The notes beneath the pieces were generated by a model. The model was given only the letters and a program-made list of their open reading frames with translations, searched no databases and was not told the origin of the DNA. From JADJQU01 sp035490315 (GTDB lineage Bacteria > Planctomycetota > UBA1135 > GCA-002686595): 37,340 bases of DNA. Shown here piece after piece: positions 8,871-18,997 of this stretch. Position numbers and translations under genes: made by a program. The stretch is from positions 1 to 37,340 of the forward strand of contig DATHET010000119.1 in NCBI GenBank assembly GCA_035490315.1. Reading direction: 5' to 3'. The stretch's first letter is position 1; each line of letters begins with the position of its first letter.

Positions 8871-11339
8871 ATGAAGCCTGCACGCATCTGGCTCGCGCTC
8901 GCCACAATTGCGATTGCCGCTTGCGCCGTGGCTTTCCTGTGGCTCAACAACTCCTCCGTGAACCAGACGGACGACGCCAAGCGTGACGTGGCGACCGCGG
9001 CGCCATCGGCCGCCGGGAACGAGGTTCTCGCGCCTGCAAGTCTCGGCGCGACGGATTCGACACGCGAGCGGGCAGCCGGCGATTCACCGCGCAGCGAGTC
9101 AGGTACGCGCCAGCTCGAGCTGCTCCTCTTCGATCCCGAAGGCCATCCCGTCGCCGACGCGCGAGTCGCGCTGTTCCGGGAGAAAGAGCTTCTCGCCAAG
9201 GCGACGACCGACTCCGCCGGCCTCGCGAGCTTTTCTCCGCAGCAAGGCAAGGCGGAGTACGCGATCGCAGCCTTGGGCTGGGACCTCGCGCGCGGCGAGG
9301 TCGAGCTCTCCGCGGGTCGCAAGACGATCACTCTCGCCGACAACGCATTCGTCGCGGGCGTGGCGCGAGTGGACCATGCATCGCCGCCGGAGCAATTCGA
9401 GCTCCAATGGCGAGCCGACCTCGCCGAAGGTGAGGCCTCTCTGTCCGACTCCGTCGTGAAGGCGCTGCAGCGCTCGGCGTCCGATCCCGCCATTTCGGTC
9501 GCCCAGACCCAACCCGACGGCTCCTTCCAGTTTCGCGGAGTCCGCGCGAATACCAGCGGCTGGCTCCGATGGAGAGCCGCGTACTTCTTGCGCGATGTGG
9601 AGGATGAGTCCAACGCTCGGGAATTGAAAGTCCCCGCGCCGCGGCGCGATCTCGTGCTCGACCTCGTCACGGGAATCGAGCTTCGCTTGCGCGTGGTCGA
9701 TGCCGCGGGCAAGCCGATCCCGGGCGCCGGCGTTGGATTCACGCGCAGGATTCAGCGGTCTCCCGGCAAGGAGCTTTCGTGGCAGACGTCGAATGCTACT
9801 GCCGATTCCGAAGGGCGCTATCGCCAGGCCCTCGCGTGGGAGGAGTCTGACCGCTGCACAGTCTCGGTCTCCGCTCCAGGCACCGCGGCTTGGAAGGAAT
9901 ACTCCCTGACCCGCCCCGCGCTCCTGCGCGGAGTGTGGGACGTCGGTGACCTTGCCACGGTCGAAATCCGCACGCTGCTCGTGCGGGTCCAGAACGTCGA
10001 TGGCCATCCGATCCAGGACGCGCGCGTCTACGCATGGCCCGCCGACGGCTCGGGTCCCGAACACCGGACGGACTCCGCGGGAACGCGCTCGATCGAGATC
10101 GCGGATACGGTCACCAAGCTCGCCGTCGAAGCCTTCACCTACCTGACCGGGCTGGTCGAGGTTCCACCCGGCGCGAGCGAAGTCGTCGTGACTCTCCAGC
10201 GAGCCTGCCTGATCCAATTCATGCTGTCGGATCCCGCACGCCTGCGCGATGGACTGGTGCTCGAGCTCAGCGGCCCCTCGCCGCTCTTCGACGGCGACTC
10301 CGACGGTTCGTCCGGAACTCCAGAGCGGCCCATGACCGTGCCTGTCCCCGAAGGCTCATCGAGCTGGGGCCGCCGCGGGAATGAAACGACGATCGCCATT
10401 CCGCCAGTTCAAGGAGTCGACTGGAAAGTCGCGGGCCTTCTCCCGCGCCAGAGCCTGCGCGCCAGGCTGATCGGCGGCCGCGAGCTCGTGAGCGAGGTCG
10501 AGATCCCGCCGCTCTCCCCCGGCGAGGTTCGCATCGTCACCTTCCCGCCGTTCGTGCTCCCCAGAACGCTGACGATTCGCGTGCTCTCACCGGAGTTGGA
10601 GCCTTTGCGATCGGGAATGATCTTCTTCAGGCAGGGCGACAGACTTCGGGCGACACATCAGGAGACCGTGAACCAGCAAGGCGAGCTGACCGTGCAGCTG
10701 TACGGCGAGCGCTTCGATTTCGTCGCGCGCTCGATTCCGTACTCGCCCAAGCGCGTCAGCCTCATGCCGATCCCCGAGGGCCGCTTCGACGTCGTGCTCG
10801 AGCCGGGCCGGACCGTGGAGGTCGAGCTCGTCCAGCGGGACGGAGCTCCGTACACACCGGACGTGATCTTTTCCAGTGACGTCGCGGATGGCCGTACGTT
10901 CGCGAAGCGGCTTCGGCCCGGGGTGCACCGGCTCGAGGGCTTGCCGGCGGGTGAGGTGTTGCTGACGGTCTACCCAAGGGGCTCCCCGTTCACCGCGCGG
11001 CTGTTGCACACGGGCGAATCGAGGCTGCGCATCGTCCTCGACGAACCCGGAAGGATCGAGGCGAAGCTCGAGGGTTCTGCCGAGGATGGAATTGGATCGT
11101 GGATGCTGGAAGCGGCGGTCCCTGGTGCTGCGCGAGGGTTTGCTCGAACTGGCGTGTCTATCGGCACGAGCGAGTCCAACGCCACGATCCAAGGCTTGCC
11201 GGCCGGCGAGTACGAAGTCTGGCTGCTGTACGCGGAGAATGCGCTGGTCGACCCGTTCGAGCGTCTCGGCTCGCCGGTCCTGGTCGTGATCGATGCGGAG
11301 CACCCGAAGGTGGAGATCAGCTTGAAATTCCCGCGTTGA
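8871..11339 (+). CDS. Membrane-anchored multi-beta-sandwich protein, array member 3
   Basis: 822 residues starting MKPARIWLALATIAIAAC, an N-terminal membrane anchor; the Cys near residue 18 is not in a convincing lipobox. Beta-sandwich units begin near 80, 269, 367 and 565. Conserved array blocks include YAIAALGW, RRDLVLDL, LRGVWDVGDLAT, LYGERFDFVA and ending YEVWLLYAEN. The start is placed at the ATG (8871) rather than the adjacent GTG (8868) because MKPAR is shared with neighbouring paralogs. Only 6 bp separate it from the preceding stop, indicating translational coupling. No catalytic residues were recognised. Confidence 0.88.
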   Translation: MKPARIWLALATIAIAACAVAFLWLNNSSVNQTDDAKRDVATAAPSAAGNEVLAPASLGATDSTRERAAGDSPRSESGTRQLELLLFDPEGHPVADARVALFREKELLAKATTDSAGLASFSPQQGKAEYAIAALGWDLARGEVELSAGRKTITLADNAFVAGVARVDHASPPEQFELQWRADLAEGEASLSDSVVKALQRSASDPAISVAQTQPDGSFQFRGVRANTSGWLRWRAAYFLRDVEDESNARELKVPAPRRDLVLDLVTGIELRLRVVDAAGKPIPGAGVGFTRRIQRSPGKELSWQTSNATADSEGRYRQALAWEESDRCTVSVSAPGTAAWKEYSLTRPALLRGVWDVGDLATVEIRTLLVRVQNVDGHPIQDARVYAWPADGSGPEHRTDSAGTRSIEIADTVTKLAVEAFTYLTGLVEVPPGASEVVVTLQRACLIQFMLSDPARLRDGLVLELSGPSPLFDGDSDGSSGTPERPMTVPVPEGSSSWGRRGNETTIAIPPVQGVDWKVAGLLPRQSLRARLIGGRELVSEVEIPPLSPGEVRIVTFPPFVLPRTLTIRVLSPELEPLRSGMIFFRQGDRLRATHQETVNQQGELTVQLYGERFDFVARSIPYSPKRVSLMPIPEGRFDVVLEPGRTVEVELVQRDGAPYTPDVIFSSDVADGRTFAKRLRPGVHRLEGLPAGEVLLTVYPRGSPFTARLLHTGESRLRIVLDEPGRIEAKLEGSAEDGIGSWMLEAAVPGAARGFARTGVSIGTSESNATIQGLPAGEYEVWLLYAENALVDPFERLGSPVLVVIDAEHPKVEISLKFPR

Positions 11340-11372
11340 CTCGAGCGCGGGTATTCTCGGGTGCCCACCACC

Positions 11373-13850
11373 ATGAAACCTGCACGCATCTGGCTCGCAC
11401 TGACGGCAGTCGTTCTCGTCGGGGGAGCGGGCATCTCGTATTGGCTGTTGCAGGATCGAACGGCCCGCTCGTCGGTCGAGGCGCAGCTGAGCAAGCCAGA
11501 CGCTCCGATCATCTCGCCTGTCAGCGCGAAAGAAGCCCTCGAGGCGGCTCGATCCGACGCGGCAGAAACCGATAGTCAAGCAGTCGCCGCAGACACGCGG
11601 CACCTGGAAGCTGACGCGAGCCTGCTCGAGATCCTCATCGCCGATCCGTCGAACGCGCCCGTCGCCGACGCGAGGCTCGCAATTTTCCGCGAGGACACGG
11701 TCCTCGCCGAATTCGCCACATCGAGCGACGGCCTCGCGCGCTTCCGCGACCTGACGGGCTCGGCCGAATACGCGATCGTTGCTCCGGGCTGGGAATACGC
11801 GCGCGGAACGCTCGAGCTCGGCGCGGGACGCCGCACGCTCGCCCTGCCTGAAGGCGCGACCGTCGCAGGGACGGTGACCGTGAACGGCGCTCCGCCCGCG
11901 GAGGCCTTCGACGTTTACTGGTACACGATCACGGCGGAGGACGCGCCGATACTTCCCCTCGCCGTAGTGGACTCGGTTCGCGGCAAGCTCTTGCCACACG
12001 GGCTCGCGGCGGCGCGCACGAAACCCGATGGAACGTTCTCGATCCGCGGCGTGCCTCCGCAGGCGTCAGGTCTGCTTGGCTGGGAATCGCGATACTTGAT
12101 GAAGGATGCGGAAGCCGAAGACTCCGGCAGGCAATTGATGCTGGAAAGTCCACGGCACGATCTCGTGCTCGATATGACCGAGGGTTGCGAAATGCGTCTG
12201 CGCGTCATCGATGCCGCGGGCGCGCCGGTGCCTCGAGCGAGCGTCACGTTGCGTCGAACGGCCAAATCGCACACAAGGTCCGACGTCGTCGGGATCGAGC
12301 ACGGCATCGCGGATGCCGAAGGCCGCTACTCGAAGGTGTTCTTGGCCGACGGGGGCGAGACCTTCGCGCTGTCGGTCGCTGGAGCGAACAGCTCCGCGGC
12401 GATGACCTATGAGCTGTTACGCCCGGCGTTGCGCGGCGTGTGGGACGCGGGCGAGCTGATGATTCTGCCCACACGCACGGTAGGCGTGCTCGTGCAGGAT
12501 GCCGCGGGCAAGCCGGTGTCGGGTGCGAAAGTCCATTCCTGGCCGGGACTCGCCGATGCCGAGTCCCCGAGAACGAACGATGTCGGGCGCATCGACGTCG
12601 GATTCAGCCCGGAAAATCCGACGATCGCGGTCGAGGCCTTCGGATTCCTGAGCATGACGGTTGATGTCGCACCTGACGCGAACGAGGTGACGGCGACGCT
12701 CGAGCGGGCCACCACGCTGGAATTCGAGCTCGAGGAATCCGCTGGCGAGACCGAAGGGCTGACCCTGAGTCTCAGAGGGCCAACGCCGATGTTCGTCGAC
12801 GACGACCGCGAGTTATCGAAGGGACAAGGATTGACTCGGCCGCGAACACTGACGGTCGAATGCGACAATTCGAGCTCGCTCGGCTTGAAAGACGGGACCA
12901 CTGTCAGCTTGAGCCCGAGCTGGGATGGCCGCTGGCGGGTGAGCGGGCTGCTTGCGAACCAACCGCTGCGGGCCTGCTTGCAAGGCGTGGGGAGGTCGTT
13001 GTGCGAAGTCGAGATCGCCCCGCTGAGCCGCGGCGAACAACGCAAGGTAATGCTGAAAAGCGACCAGCAGAGCAAGTCGTTGATCGTGCGCGTGCTCGGG
13101 CCTTCGGGGAAACCGTGCAGCAGCGCATGGATTCATGCTCGTGAGGGATTGAACGATTTTGACACTCTCTGGCTCGATTCGAAGGGCGAGCTGAAGCTGA
13201 CTTCGCTGTACGGCGAGCGTTGTGTCTTCATCGTCGAATCCGAGCGATACGCACCCCGACGCATCTGCCTTCAACCGATTCCCGACGGCCGCTACGACGT
13301 GGTGCTCGAGCCCGCGCAGTCACTCGATGTCGAGCTGGTCGATGCCGCTGGAGCACCCTTCGTCGGAGCAGCGGAGTTCCAGGCAAACCTTGGCACGCCC
13401 ACGCAGCTTCGCAGGTCGACGCTGGCGCCTGGTCGCTATCGACTCGACGGATTGCCGCACGGCGACGTGCTGATCGAAGTCGATGGTGAGTTCAGCACTG
13501 TGAAGTGCATGCGTCGCGCTGGCGAGCCGACGATGCAGATCGTCGTCGGTGAAGCCGGCCAGATTCCTGTGCTCGTGACAGGCAATACCACGATCGATGC
13601 CGAGCTGTGGATGGTTGCCGCGGCGCCGGCGGGTGCGAAGCAGGAAGTCACACGGGCCGTGATTCGTGTGCTCGAGAATGGCTCAGGCTATGCTTCGATC
13701 CAGGGCCTCGGCTCAGGCGACTACGAGATCTGGCTCGTGCGTCGCACGGATCCCACGAGCGACGACTGGGTTCCCGCAGGCGCGAGAGAGAAGGTCGAGG
13801 TCGACGCGCGCGCGTGGCACAACATAGTCAAGATGCAGCTTCCTCGCTGA
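11373..13850 (+). CDS. Membrane-anchored multi-beta-sandwich protein, array member 4
   Basis: 825 residues beginning MKPARIWLALTAVVLVGG, a signal anchor almost identical in its first ten residues to the preceding protein. A linker (about 27-80) is followed by beta-sandwich units near 85 (LEILIADPSNAPVADARL), 272, 368 and 568. A block near 610-660 with LYGERCVFIVESERYAPRR and PIPDGRYDVVLEP is the best conserved stretch of the whole array. The ATG at 11373 is chosen over a GTG at 11361 on the basis of the MKPAR alignment. This member and the next are the closest pair (shared KPDAPI, FRDL-G-AEYAI, ARGTLELG-GRRTLAL), suggesting a recent tandem duplication. Confidence 0.88.
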   Translation: MKPARIWLALTAVVLVGGAGISYWLLQDRTARSSVEAQLSKPDAPIISPVSAKEALEAARSDAAETDSQAVAADTRHLEADASLLEILIADPSNAPVADARLAIFREDTVLAEFATSSDGLARFRDLTGSAEYAIVAPGWEYARGTLELGAGRRTLALPEGATVAGTVTVNGAPPAEAFDVYWYTITAEDAPILPLAVVDSVRGKLLPHGLAAARTKPDGTFSIRGVPPQASGLLGWESRYLMKDAEAEDSGRQLMLESPRHDLVLDMTEGCEMRLRVIDAAGAPVPRASVTLRRTAKSHTRSDVVGIEHGIADAEGRYSKVFLADGGETFALSVAGANSSAAMTYELLRPALRGVWDAGELMILPTRTVGVLVQDAAGKPVSGAKVHSWPGLADAESPRTNDVGRIDVGFSPENPTIAVEAFGFLSMTVDVAPDANEVTATLERATTLEFELEESAGETEGLTLSLRGPTPMFVDDDRELSKGQGLTRPRTLTVECDNSSSLGLKDGTTVSLSPSWDGRWRVSGLLANQPLRACLQGVGRSLCEVEIAPLSRGEQRKVMLKSDQQSKSLIVRVLGPSGKPCSSAWIHAREGLNDFDTLWLDSKGELKLTSLYGERCVFIVESERYAPRRICLQPIPDGRYDVVLEPAQSLDVELVDAAGAPFVGAAEFQANLGTPTQLRRSTLAPGRYRLDGLPHGDVLIEVDGEFSTVKCMRRAGEPTMQIVVGEAGQIPVLVTGNTTIDAELWMVAAAPAGAKQEVTRAVIRVLENGSGYASIQGLGSGDYEIWLVRRTDPTSDDWVPAGAREKVEVDARAWHNIVKMQLPR

Positions 13851-13872
13851 CCCCTTCGTGAATTCACAACCC

Positions 13873-16371
13873 ATGAAGCCCGCACGAATTGGGATCGCTC
13901 TGATAGCCGTCGTGCTCATCGGCTGCGCGCTGACCGCGTTCTTCCTGCTTCGGGATCGCACTCCGCATGGGGAAGTCGACGCAGAGCTGAACAAGCCAGA
14001 CGCTCCGATCGCCGCGCCGATCACGCCGAAAGAAACGATCGAAACTCCGCAATTCACCGCGGAAGAAACCGGAGCCCGGGCTGCCGCCGTCGACACGCAG
14101 CGTCAGGAAGCCGACGCGCACCAGCTCGAAATTTTCGTCGTCGACCCGTCCAACGCGCCCGTAGCCGATGCGAAGCTCGCCATTTTCCGCGAAGGCAAGC
14201 TCCTCGCGGAATTCGTGACTCCGAGCGACGGCCTTGCGCGCTTCCGCGATCTCGAAGGCACGGCGGAATACGCGATCGCCGCGCCGAGCTGGGAAATCGC
14301 GCGCGGAACGCTCGAGCTCGGCACGGGCCGGCGCACACTCGCGCTGGCGGACGGCGCGGTCGTCGCCGGCACGGTGATCGTCGATGGCGGCGCACCTCCG
14401 GAAGCCTTCGAGCTCTGGTGGCAATCGGACAAGGCGCAGGACGCAGCCCCGCTTCCGCCCGCGGTGGCGAAGTCGCTGCGCGGCAAGCTCTCGAAGCGAG
14501 CGGTTGCGACGACGCGCACGAATGCCGATGGAACCTTCATGATCCGCGGCGTTCGCCCGCAGGCAGCGGGATTCTTGAGTTGGAGCGCGCGCTACTTCCT
14601 CCCGGACGCAGAAAACGAATACAGCGCCCGGCAATTGTCCTTCGACGGCCCGCGGCGCGATCTCGTGCTCGAGCTGAGCGAGGGCTGCGAGCTGCGCCTG
14701 CGCGTCGTCGATGCCGCGGGCGCGCCGGTGCCGCAGGCAAACGTCTCGCTGCGCCGCGAGATCAAGAATGCGGACGGCACCAGCACGTCGACCGACAGCA
14801 GCGCCGCGGACGCCGAGGGGCGCTACTCCAAAATTATGCGGGCTGACGCGGTCGCGACTTTCGTCGCGACCGTCGCCGGGCCGAACAGCGCCGCGACGAA
14901 GGCCTATCCACTGACACGTCCTGCCGTGCTCCGCGGAGTCTGGGACGCCGGTGATCTGACGATCCTCGCCACGCGCACCATCAGCGTGCTGGTGCAGGAC
15001 GAAGCGAGCAAGCCGGTGTCGGGGGCGCGCATCTACGCCTGGCCCGGTACCTTCAATTCCGAACGCCCGAAGACGGACGACTCCGGCCGCCTCGACGTCG
15101 ACTACAACCCGGAAAGTCCCGCGATCGCGGTCGAAGCCTTCGGTTTCTTGAGCACGGCCGTCGCCGTCCCGTCAGAAGCGACCGAGGTGACGGTGACGCT
15201 CGAACGAGCCACGTTGCTCGAGTTCGAGCTCGAAGCACCTTCGAGCGAAGCCCAGGGGCTGACGCTCGAGCTGCACGGTCCGACTCCGATGTTCGTGGAC
15301 GAAGATCTCACGACGCAGGCCGGACAAGCACCGACTCGGCCGCGCACGCTGCGGGGTGAGAGCGGCCGTTGGGGCACGAACACGGGCAGCGAAGGTACGA
15401 GCGCCAACACGAGCGCGAGCAAAGATGGTCGCTGGCGCGTGAGCGGACTCCTCCCCAACCAGCCCTTGCGGGCGAAGCTGCTGAGTGCCGGCGAAGCCCT
15501 GTGCGAGGTCGAGATCTCGCCCTTGAGCCGCGGCGAGCAGCGCAAGCAAGTCCTGCGAATCGGCGGGAATGGCAAGTCGTTGATCGTGCGCGTGCTCGCT
15601 CCTTCTGGGGAGCCGCACCGCGGGGCCGTGATCTACACCGTCCAAGGAATGAACGGCTTCTCCGGTCACGGCGTCGACTCGAATGGGGAGCTCAAGTTGA
15701 CTGGGCTGTACGGCGAGCGCTGCATCCTCGACGTCAACTCCGAGGTCTACGCCCCAAAACGCGTCTGCCTCCAGCCGATACCCGATGGTCGCTACGACGT
15801 GAAGCTCGAGCCCGCGCAGTCGCTCGAGGTCGAGCTGGTCCAGCCGGATGGCGCGCCCTATGTCGGTTCCGCCGATTTTCAGGCAAACATCGGCGGGCCC
15901 GCGCGTCTGCACAGGACCACCCTGGCGCCGGGCCGCTACCGACTCGACCCATTGCCGCGCGGCGACGTGCTGATCGAAGTCAACGGCAGTTTCAATGCAA
16001 TCGTGCGCATGCATCACGCCGGCGATTCGCCGTTGCGGATCGTGGTGGGCGAGCCTGGCCGAATCTCGGTCATGGTGACCGGCGACCTGTCGATCGCCTC
16101 GGGCACTTGGATGGTTGCAGCCGGGCCGACGGGAGCGCAGCGGGAAATCACCCGCGCCTCGATCCGGGTGACGAAGGAAGGATTGGGTGCGGTGAAGGCG
16201 GGCTCCGGCCTTGCATCGATCGACGCCCTCGCTCCAGGAAGCTACGACCTCTGGCTCGTGCGCTGCAGCGACCCGGCCAATGACGACTGGGTTCCCGTCG
16301 GTCTGAGGGCGAGAGCGGTGATCGACGCGGAGCATCCGGTGGGGAGCGTCGCGCTTTCTCTTCCCGATTGA
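13873..16371 (+). CDS. Membrane-anchored multi-beta-sandwich protein, array member 5
   Basis: 832 residues: MKPARIGIALIAVVLIGC signal anchor, linker containing NKPDAPIAAP, then beta-sandwich units near 83 (LEIFVVDPSNAPVADAKL), 272 (LRLRVVDAAGAPVPQANV), 368 and 568. It ends with GSYDLWLVRCSDPANDDW, the segment that shows what the amber codon in the first array gene replaced. The ATG at 13873 is preferred to a GTG at 13858 because it aligns with the paralogs' MKPAR. There is no Shine-Dalgarno; the gap to the previous gene is 22 bp. It is closest to the preceding protein. The role is unknown; the fold is probably a stalk of beta-sandwiches. Confidence 0.88.
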   Translation: MKPARIGIALIAVVLIGCALTAFFLLRDRTPHGEVDAELNKPDAPIAAPITPKETIETPQFTAEETGARAAAVDTQRQEADAHQLEIFVVDPSNAPVADAKLAIFREGKLLAEFVTPSDGLARFRDLEGTAEYAIAAPSWEIARGTLELGTGRRTLALADGAVVAGTVIVDGGAPPEAFELWWQSDKAQDAAPLPPAVAKSLRGKLSKRAVATTRTNADGTFMIRGVRPQAAGFLSWSARYFLPDAENEYSARQLSFDGPRRDLVLELSEGCELRLRVVDAAGAPVPQANVSLRREIKNADGTSTSTDSSAADAEGRYSKIMRADAVATFVATVAGPNSAATKAYPLTRPAVLRGVWDAGDLTILATRTISVLVQDEASKPVSGARIYAWPGTFNSERPKTDDSGRLDVDYNPESPAIAVEAFGFLSTAVAVPSEATEVTVTLERATLLEFELEAPSSEAQGLTLELHGPTPMFVDEDLTTQAGQAPTRPRTLRGESGRWGTNTGSEGTSANTSASKDGRWRVSGLLPNQPLRAKLLSAGEALCEVEISPLSRGEQRKQVLRIGGNGKSLIVRVLAPSGEPHRGAVIYTVQGMNGFSGHGVDSNGELKLTGLYGERCILDVNSEVYAPKRVCLQPIPDGRYDVKLEPAQSLEVELVQPDGAPYVGSADFQANIGGPARLHRTTLAPGRYRLDPLPRGDVLIEVNGSFNAIVRMHHAGDSPLRIVVGEPGRISVMVTGDLSIASGTWMVAAGPTGAQREITRASIRVTKEGLGAVKAGSGLASIDALAPGSYDLWLVRCSDPANDDWVPVGLRARAVIDAEHPVGSVALSLPD

Positions 16372-16425
16372 ACCGCGGATCCCGCGGCGCGTGGAAAATG
16401 GGATGATCGTGGCGGAGAGATCGAC

Positions 16426-18861
16426 TTGAAATCGGCTCGTGTTTTTCTCGTGGGCGCTGCGATCGTGGCGCTTGGGTTGTGCGCGTGGGTGTTCCTTGCG
16501 CATGGGACTAGCGAATCTGCGAGCGGAATCGAGCCTGTTTCCTCTGGCGAGGCGCCACAAGATTCATCCGCGCTCGCGACCCCATCCCGCGCGCTCGCCG
16601 CAGCTGAATCGGCTTCCGAGCGCACTGCGGCGACCAAAGAGTTGCTCGAAGTGCTCGTCCTCGATCCCTCGGGCGCGCCCGTGCCTGGGGCAGAAGTGAT
16701 CCTATATCGATCGACTGGTTGGCTGAAACAATGCGCGACCGACGACAACGGCATCGCGGAGTTCGCTCCACACAAGGACGGAGGCAACTACCTGATCGCC
16801 GCGCCGCAGTGGAATTACCTGAGCGGCGAGATCGACATGTCCGCGGGGCGGCGAAGCGTGTCGCTCACAGAAGGCGCGATGGTCGGAGGCAGAGTCCTGG
16901 TCGACGGTCGCCCGCCCCCGGAGTCGGTCGAGCTTTTCTGGCAATCGAATTCGCTCAATGCCGCGATCAACAAACTTCCACGCCATGTCGCCAGAGCCCT
17001 GCGCCAGGCACGCGGCGTTCACGTACCGATTTCGACTCGCTCGGAGGCCGACGGGGCCTTTCGGTTTCGGGGGCTTGCCACAGAAGCACATGGGACGATT
17101 CGTTGGGGTGGTCCCTATTATCCGGAAGGCAGCGGGAAGGACGTACCGCAACAGCACGCCGTCAACGGACCCAGCAGTGACATCGAGCTGCGCTGGACCC
17201 TTGGCGTGGAACTACGCTTTCGTGTCGTGAGTCCGGCCGGAGCTCCGATTCCCGGCGCATTCGCGTCGCTGAGGCGTGAACCCTTGGCGGACAAGAGACT
17301 CGTGGTCGACACGGAGGGGCGATGTGCGTTCGCGTTCCTGCCACGTGCCGCGGAGAAACTCTCGCTCGATGTCGGCGATCAGATTCGGGTCGCCACACGG
17401 ACCTACGACTTCGAACTGCCGCCGGACTTGCGCGGAGTGTGGGACGTCGGCGATCTCGCTACAGGGGGCTCGCGGAAAGTCGTCGTCTTCGTGAAGGACA
17501 CCGAGGGCGTTCCAATCCCCTTCGCGGAAGTCCAAGCACAGACGCGTTGGGAGCGAGCTGCAAGCGACACCGCCGACAGCGCTGGCCGAGCAGAGCTCGC
17601 CTTCAGTCAGGCAGCCGGCGAGGCGGCGGTCGCAGCCTTCGGATACGAGAGCGTGCGGGTGCCGATTCCGTGCGATGCTCTGGAAGTCGTCGCATCGTTG
17701 CCGGCGGCATGCATGCTCGAGCTGAAGTTGCGGGATGAGTTCCGGTCACCGTGGAGCTTGCACCTCACGTTGATGACGACGACTCCACTCTTCGTCGACA
17801 AAGATCAGGTCTCGAACCTGCGCAGAGAATGGCCTCGAACGACACGGCATCGCAGCGGCCCAGCGATCTCGAGTGTCGAGCTCACCGAGAGTCGAAACAA
17901 TGCTTGGAGGGTTGCGGGGCTGGTTCCCGGCAAGCCGATGCAGGCGCAGTTGCGCCTTGCGGGCAGAGTGTTGAGCACGACCGAGATCGCACCGATGCAA
18001 CAAGGCGAACGCCGCGCGGTCGCGCTCCATCTTGATGCGCCCGGCACGCCGCTGAACGTGCGCGTGCTCTCTCCGGACGGCGTGCCGCTGGCGCGATCCC
18101 GAGTCTTCCTGGATTCCGCCGGAAACAAATCTGTTGTTTCGAACGCATCTGGTGTTGCCGAGATCGGATACGTGCGGGCTGATCGTTGCCTATTGAGATT
18201 GCTTGCTGACGGATTTCCACCGAAGACTGTGATCCTGCAACCCGTGCCATCCGGGACGCTCGACATCCCCCTCGACCATCCGGTCAGCGTCGAAGTGGAG
18301 CTGGTGCATCTCGATGGCTCTCCTGTAGAAGGACGTTCTTCGTTGAGCTGCGACTGGTGGGAAGGAGATCCATATGCAAGACCGCCTGGCGAACCCAATG
18401 TCGTCACAGAACTCGCTCCAGGCAGATTCCGCGTCGATGGCCTTTCGGCGCGGGAGGTAACGCTCATAGCACGAGCTGGCTCGGATCATGGCTGGCAACT
18501 TCACGACGCGCGAATTCCCAAGCTGCGTATGGTCGTCGGCCCTCGAGGTCAGCCTGTCGGGATCACGCTGAAGGGAACGTTCCTCTTCGATGACAATACT
18601 TGGGCAGTCGCCGTGTCGGACCTGAACAGTCCTCGCGACCGAATCCGCGAGTTCTTCAGGGCAGTCGATCCAGAAGACTCCGAAGCTGTACTGCAGGGAA
18701 TGTTCTCGGAACCCTACGAGCTCTGGCTCGAGAGGCGCTCGGATGTCTTCCCGCACGACTGGATGCGTGTCGGCGACTCGAAGCGAAACGTGCCCAAGGC
18801 CGTGACGACTGGGATGACGTGGCTCACGTGGACTATCCCTCCTGGATCATCGAATCACTGA
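16426..18861 (+). CDS. Membrane-anchored multi-beta-sandwich protein, array member 6 (TTG start)
   Basis: 811 residues starting at TTG, with GGAGAG a few bases upstream, the only array gene with a clear Shine-Dalgarno. The N-terminus (MKSARVFLVGAAIVALGLC when initiated with Met) aligns with the paralogs' MKPAR anchor, and no in-frame ATG fits better. Beta-sandwich units begin near 72 (LEVLVLDPSGAPVPGAEV), 261, 351 and 541. It is the most diverged member: YLIAAPQW replaces YAIAAPGW, and the signature near RRDLVLDL is replaced by SSDIELRW. It keeps LRGVWDVGDLAT and ends with YELWLERRSD. It closes the tandem array, and a 136-bp gap separates it from the next gene. Confidence 0.87.
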   Translation: MKSARVFLVGAAIVALGLCAWVFLAHGTSESASGIEPVSSGEAPQDSSALATPSRALAAAESASERTAATKELLEVLVLDPSGAPVPGAEVILYRSTGWLKQCATDDNGIAEFAPHKDGGNYLIAAPQWNYLSGEIDMSAGRRSVSLTEGAMVGGRVLVDGRPPPESVELFWQSNSLNAAINKLPRHVARALRQARGVHVPISTRSEADGAFRFRGLATEAHGTIRWGGPYYPEGSGKDVPQQHAVNGPSSDIELRWTLGVELRFRVVSPAGAPIPGAFASLRREPLADKRLVVDTEGRCAFAFLPRAAEKLSLDVGDQIRVATRTYDFELPPDLRGVWDVGDLATGGSRKVVVFVKDTEGVPIPFAEVQAQTRWERAASDTADSAGRAELAFSQAAGEAAVAAFGYESVRVPIPCDALEVVASLPAACMLELKLRDEFRSPWSLHLTLMTTTPLFVDKDQVSNLRREWPRTTRHRSGPAISSVELTESRNNAWRVAGLVPGKPMQAQLRLAGRVLSTTEIAPMQQGERRAVALHLDAPGTPLNVRVLSPDGVPLARSRVFLDSAGNKSVVSNASGVAEIGYVRADRCLLRLLADGFPPKTVILQPVPSGTLDIPLDHPVSVEVELVHLDGSPVEGRSSLSCDWWEGDPYARPPGEPNVVTELAPGRFRVDGLSAREVTLIARAGSDHGWQLHDARIPKLRMVVGPRGQPVGITLKGTFLFDDNTWAVAVSDLNSPRDRIREFFRAVDPEDSEAVLQGMFSEPYELWLERRSDVFPHDWMRVGDSKRNVPKAVTTGMTWLTWTIPPGSSNH

Positions 18862-18997
18862 AGTCCTGTCCCGCATTCAGTGAAGACCGGGAGCACTTCG
18901 TCGGACGAGTCGCTCGAAGACGAGGATCCCGGCATCAACATGGATCAGCGTGCTTCCTGTGACTCGGAACTTGCGGTTTCCCTAAGGGCGCCCAATC

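Noticed and set aside
8868..13875. Upstream GTG starts for three array genes
   Set aside because: GTG codons at 8868, 11361 and 13858 are in frame, but the paralogs align from the MKPAR Met at the downstream ATG.
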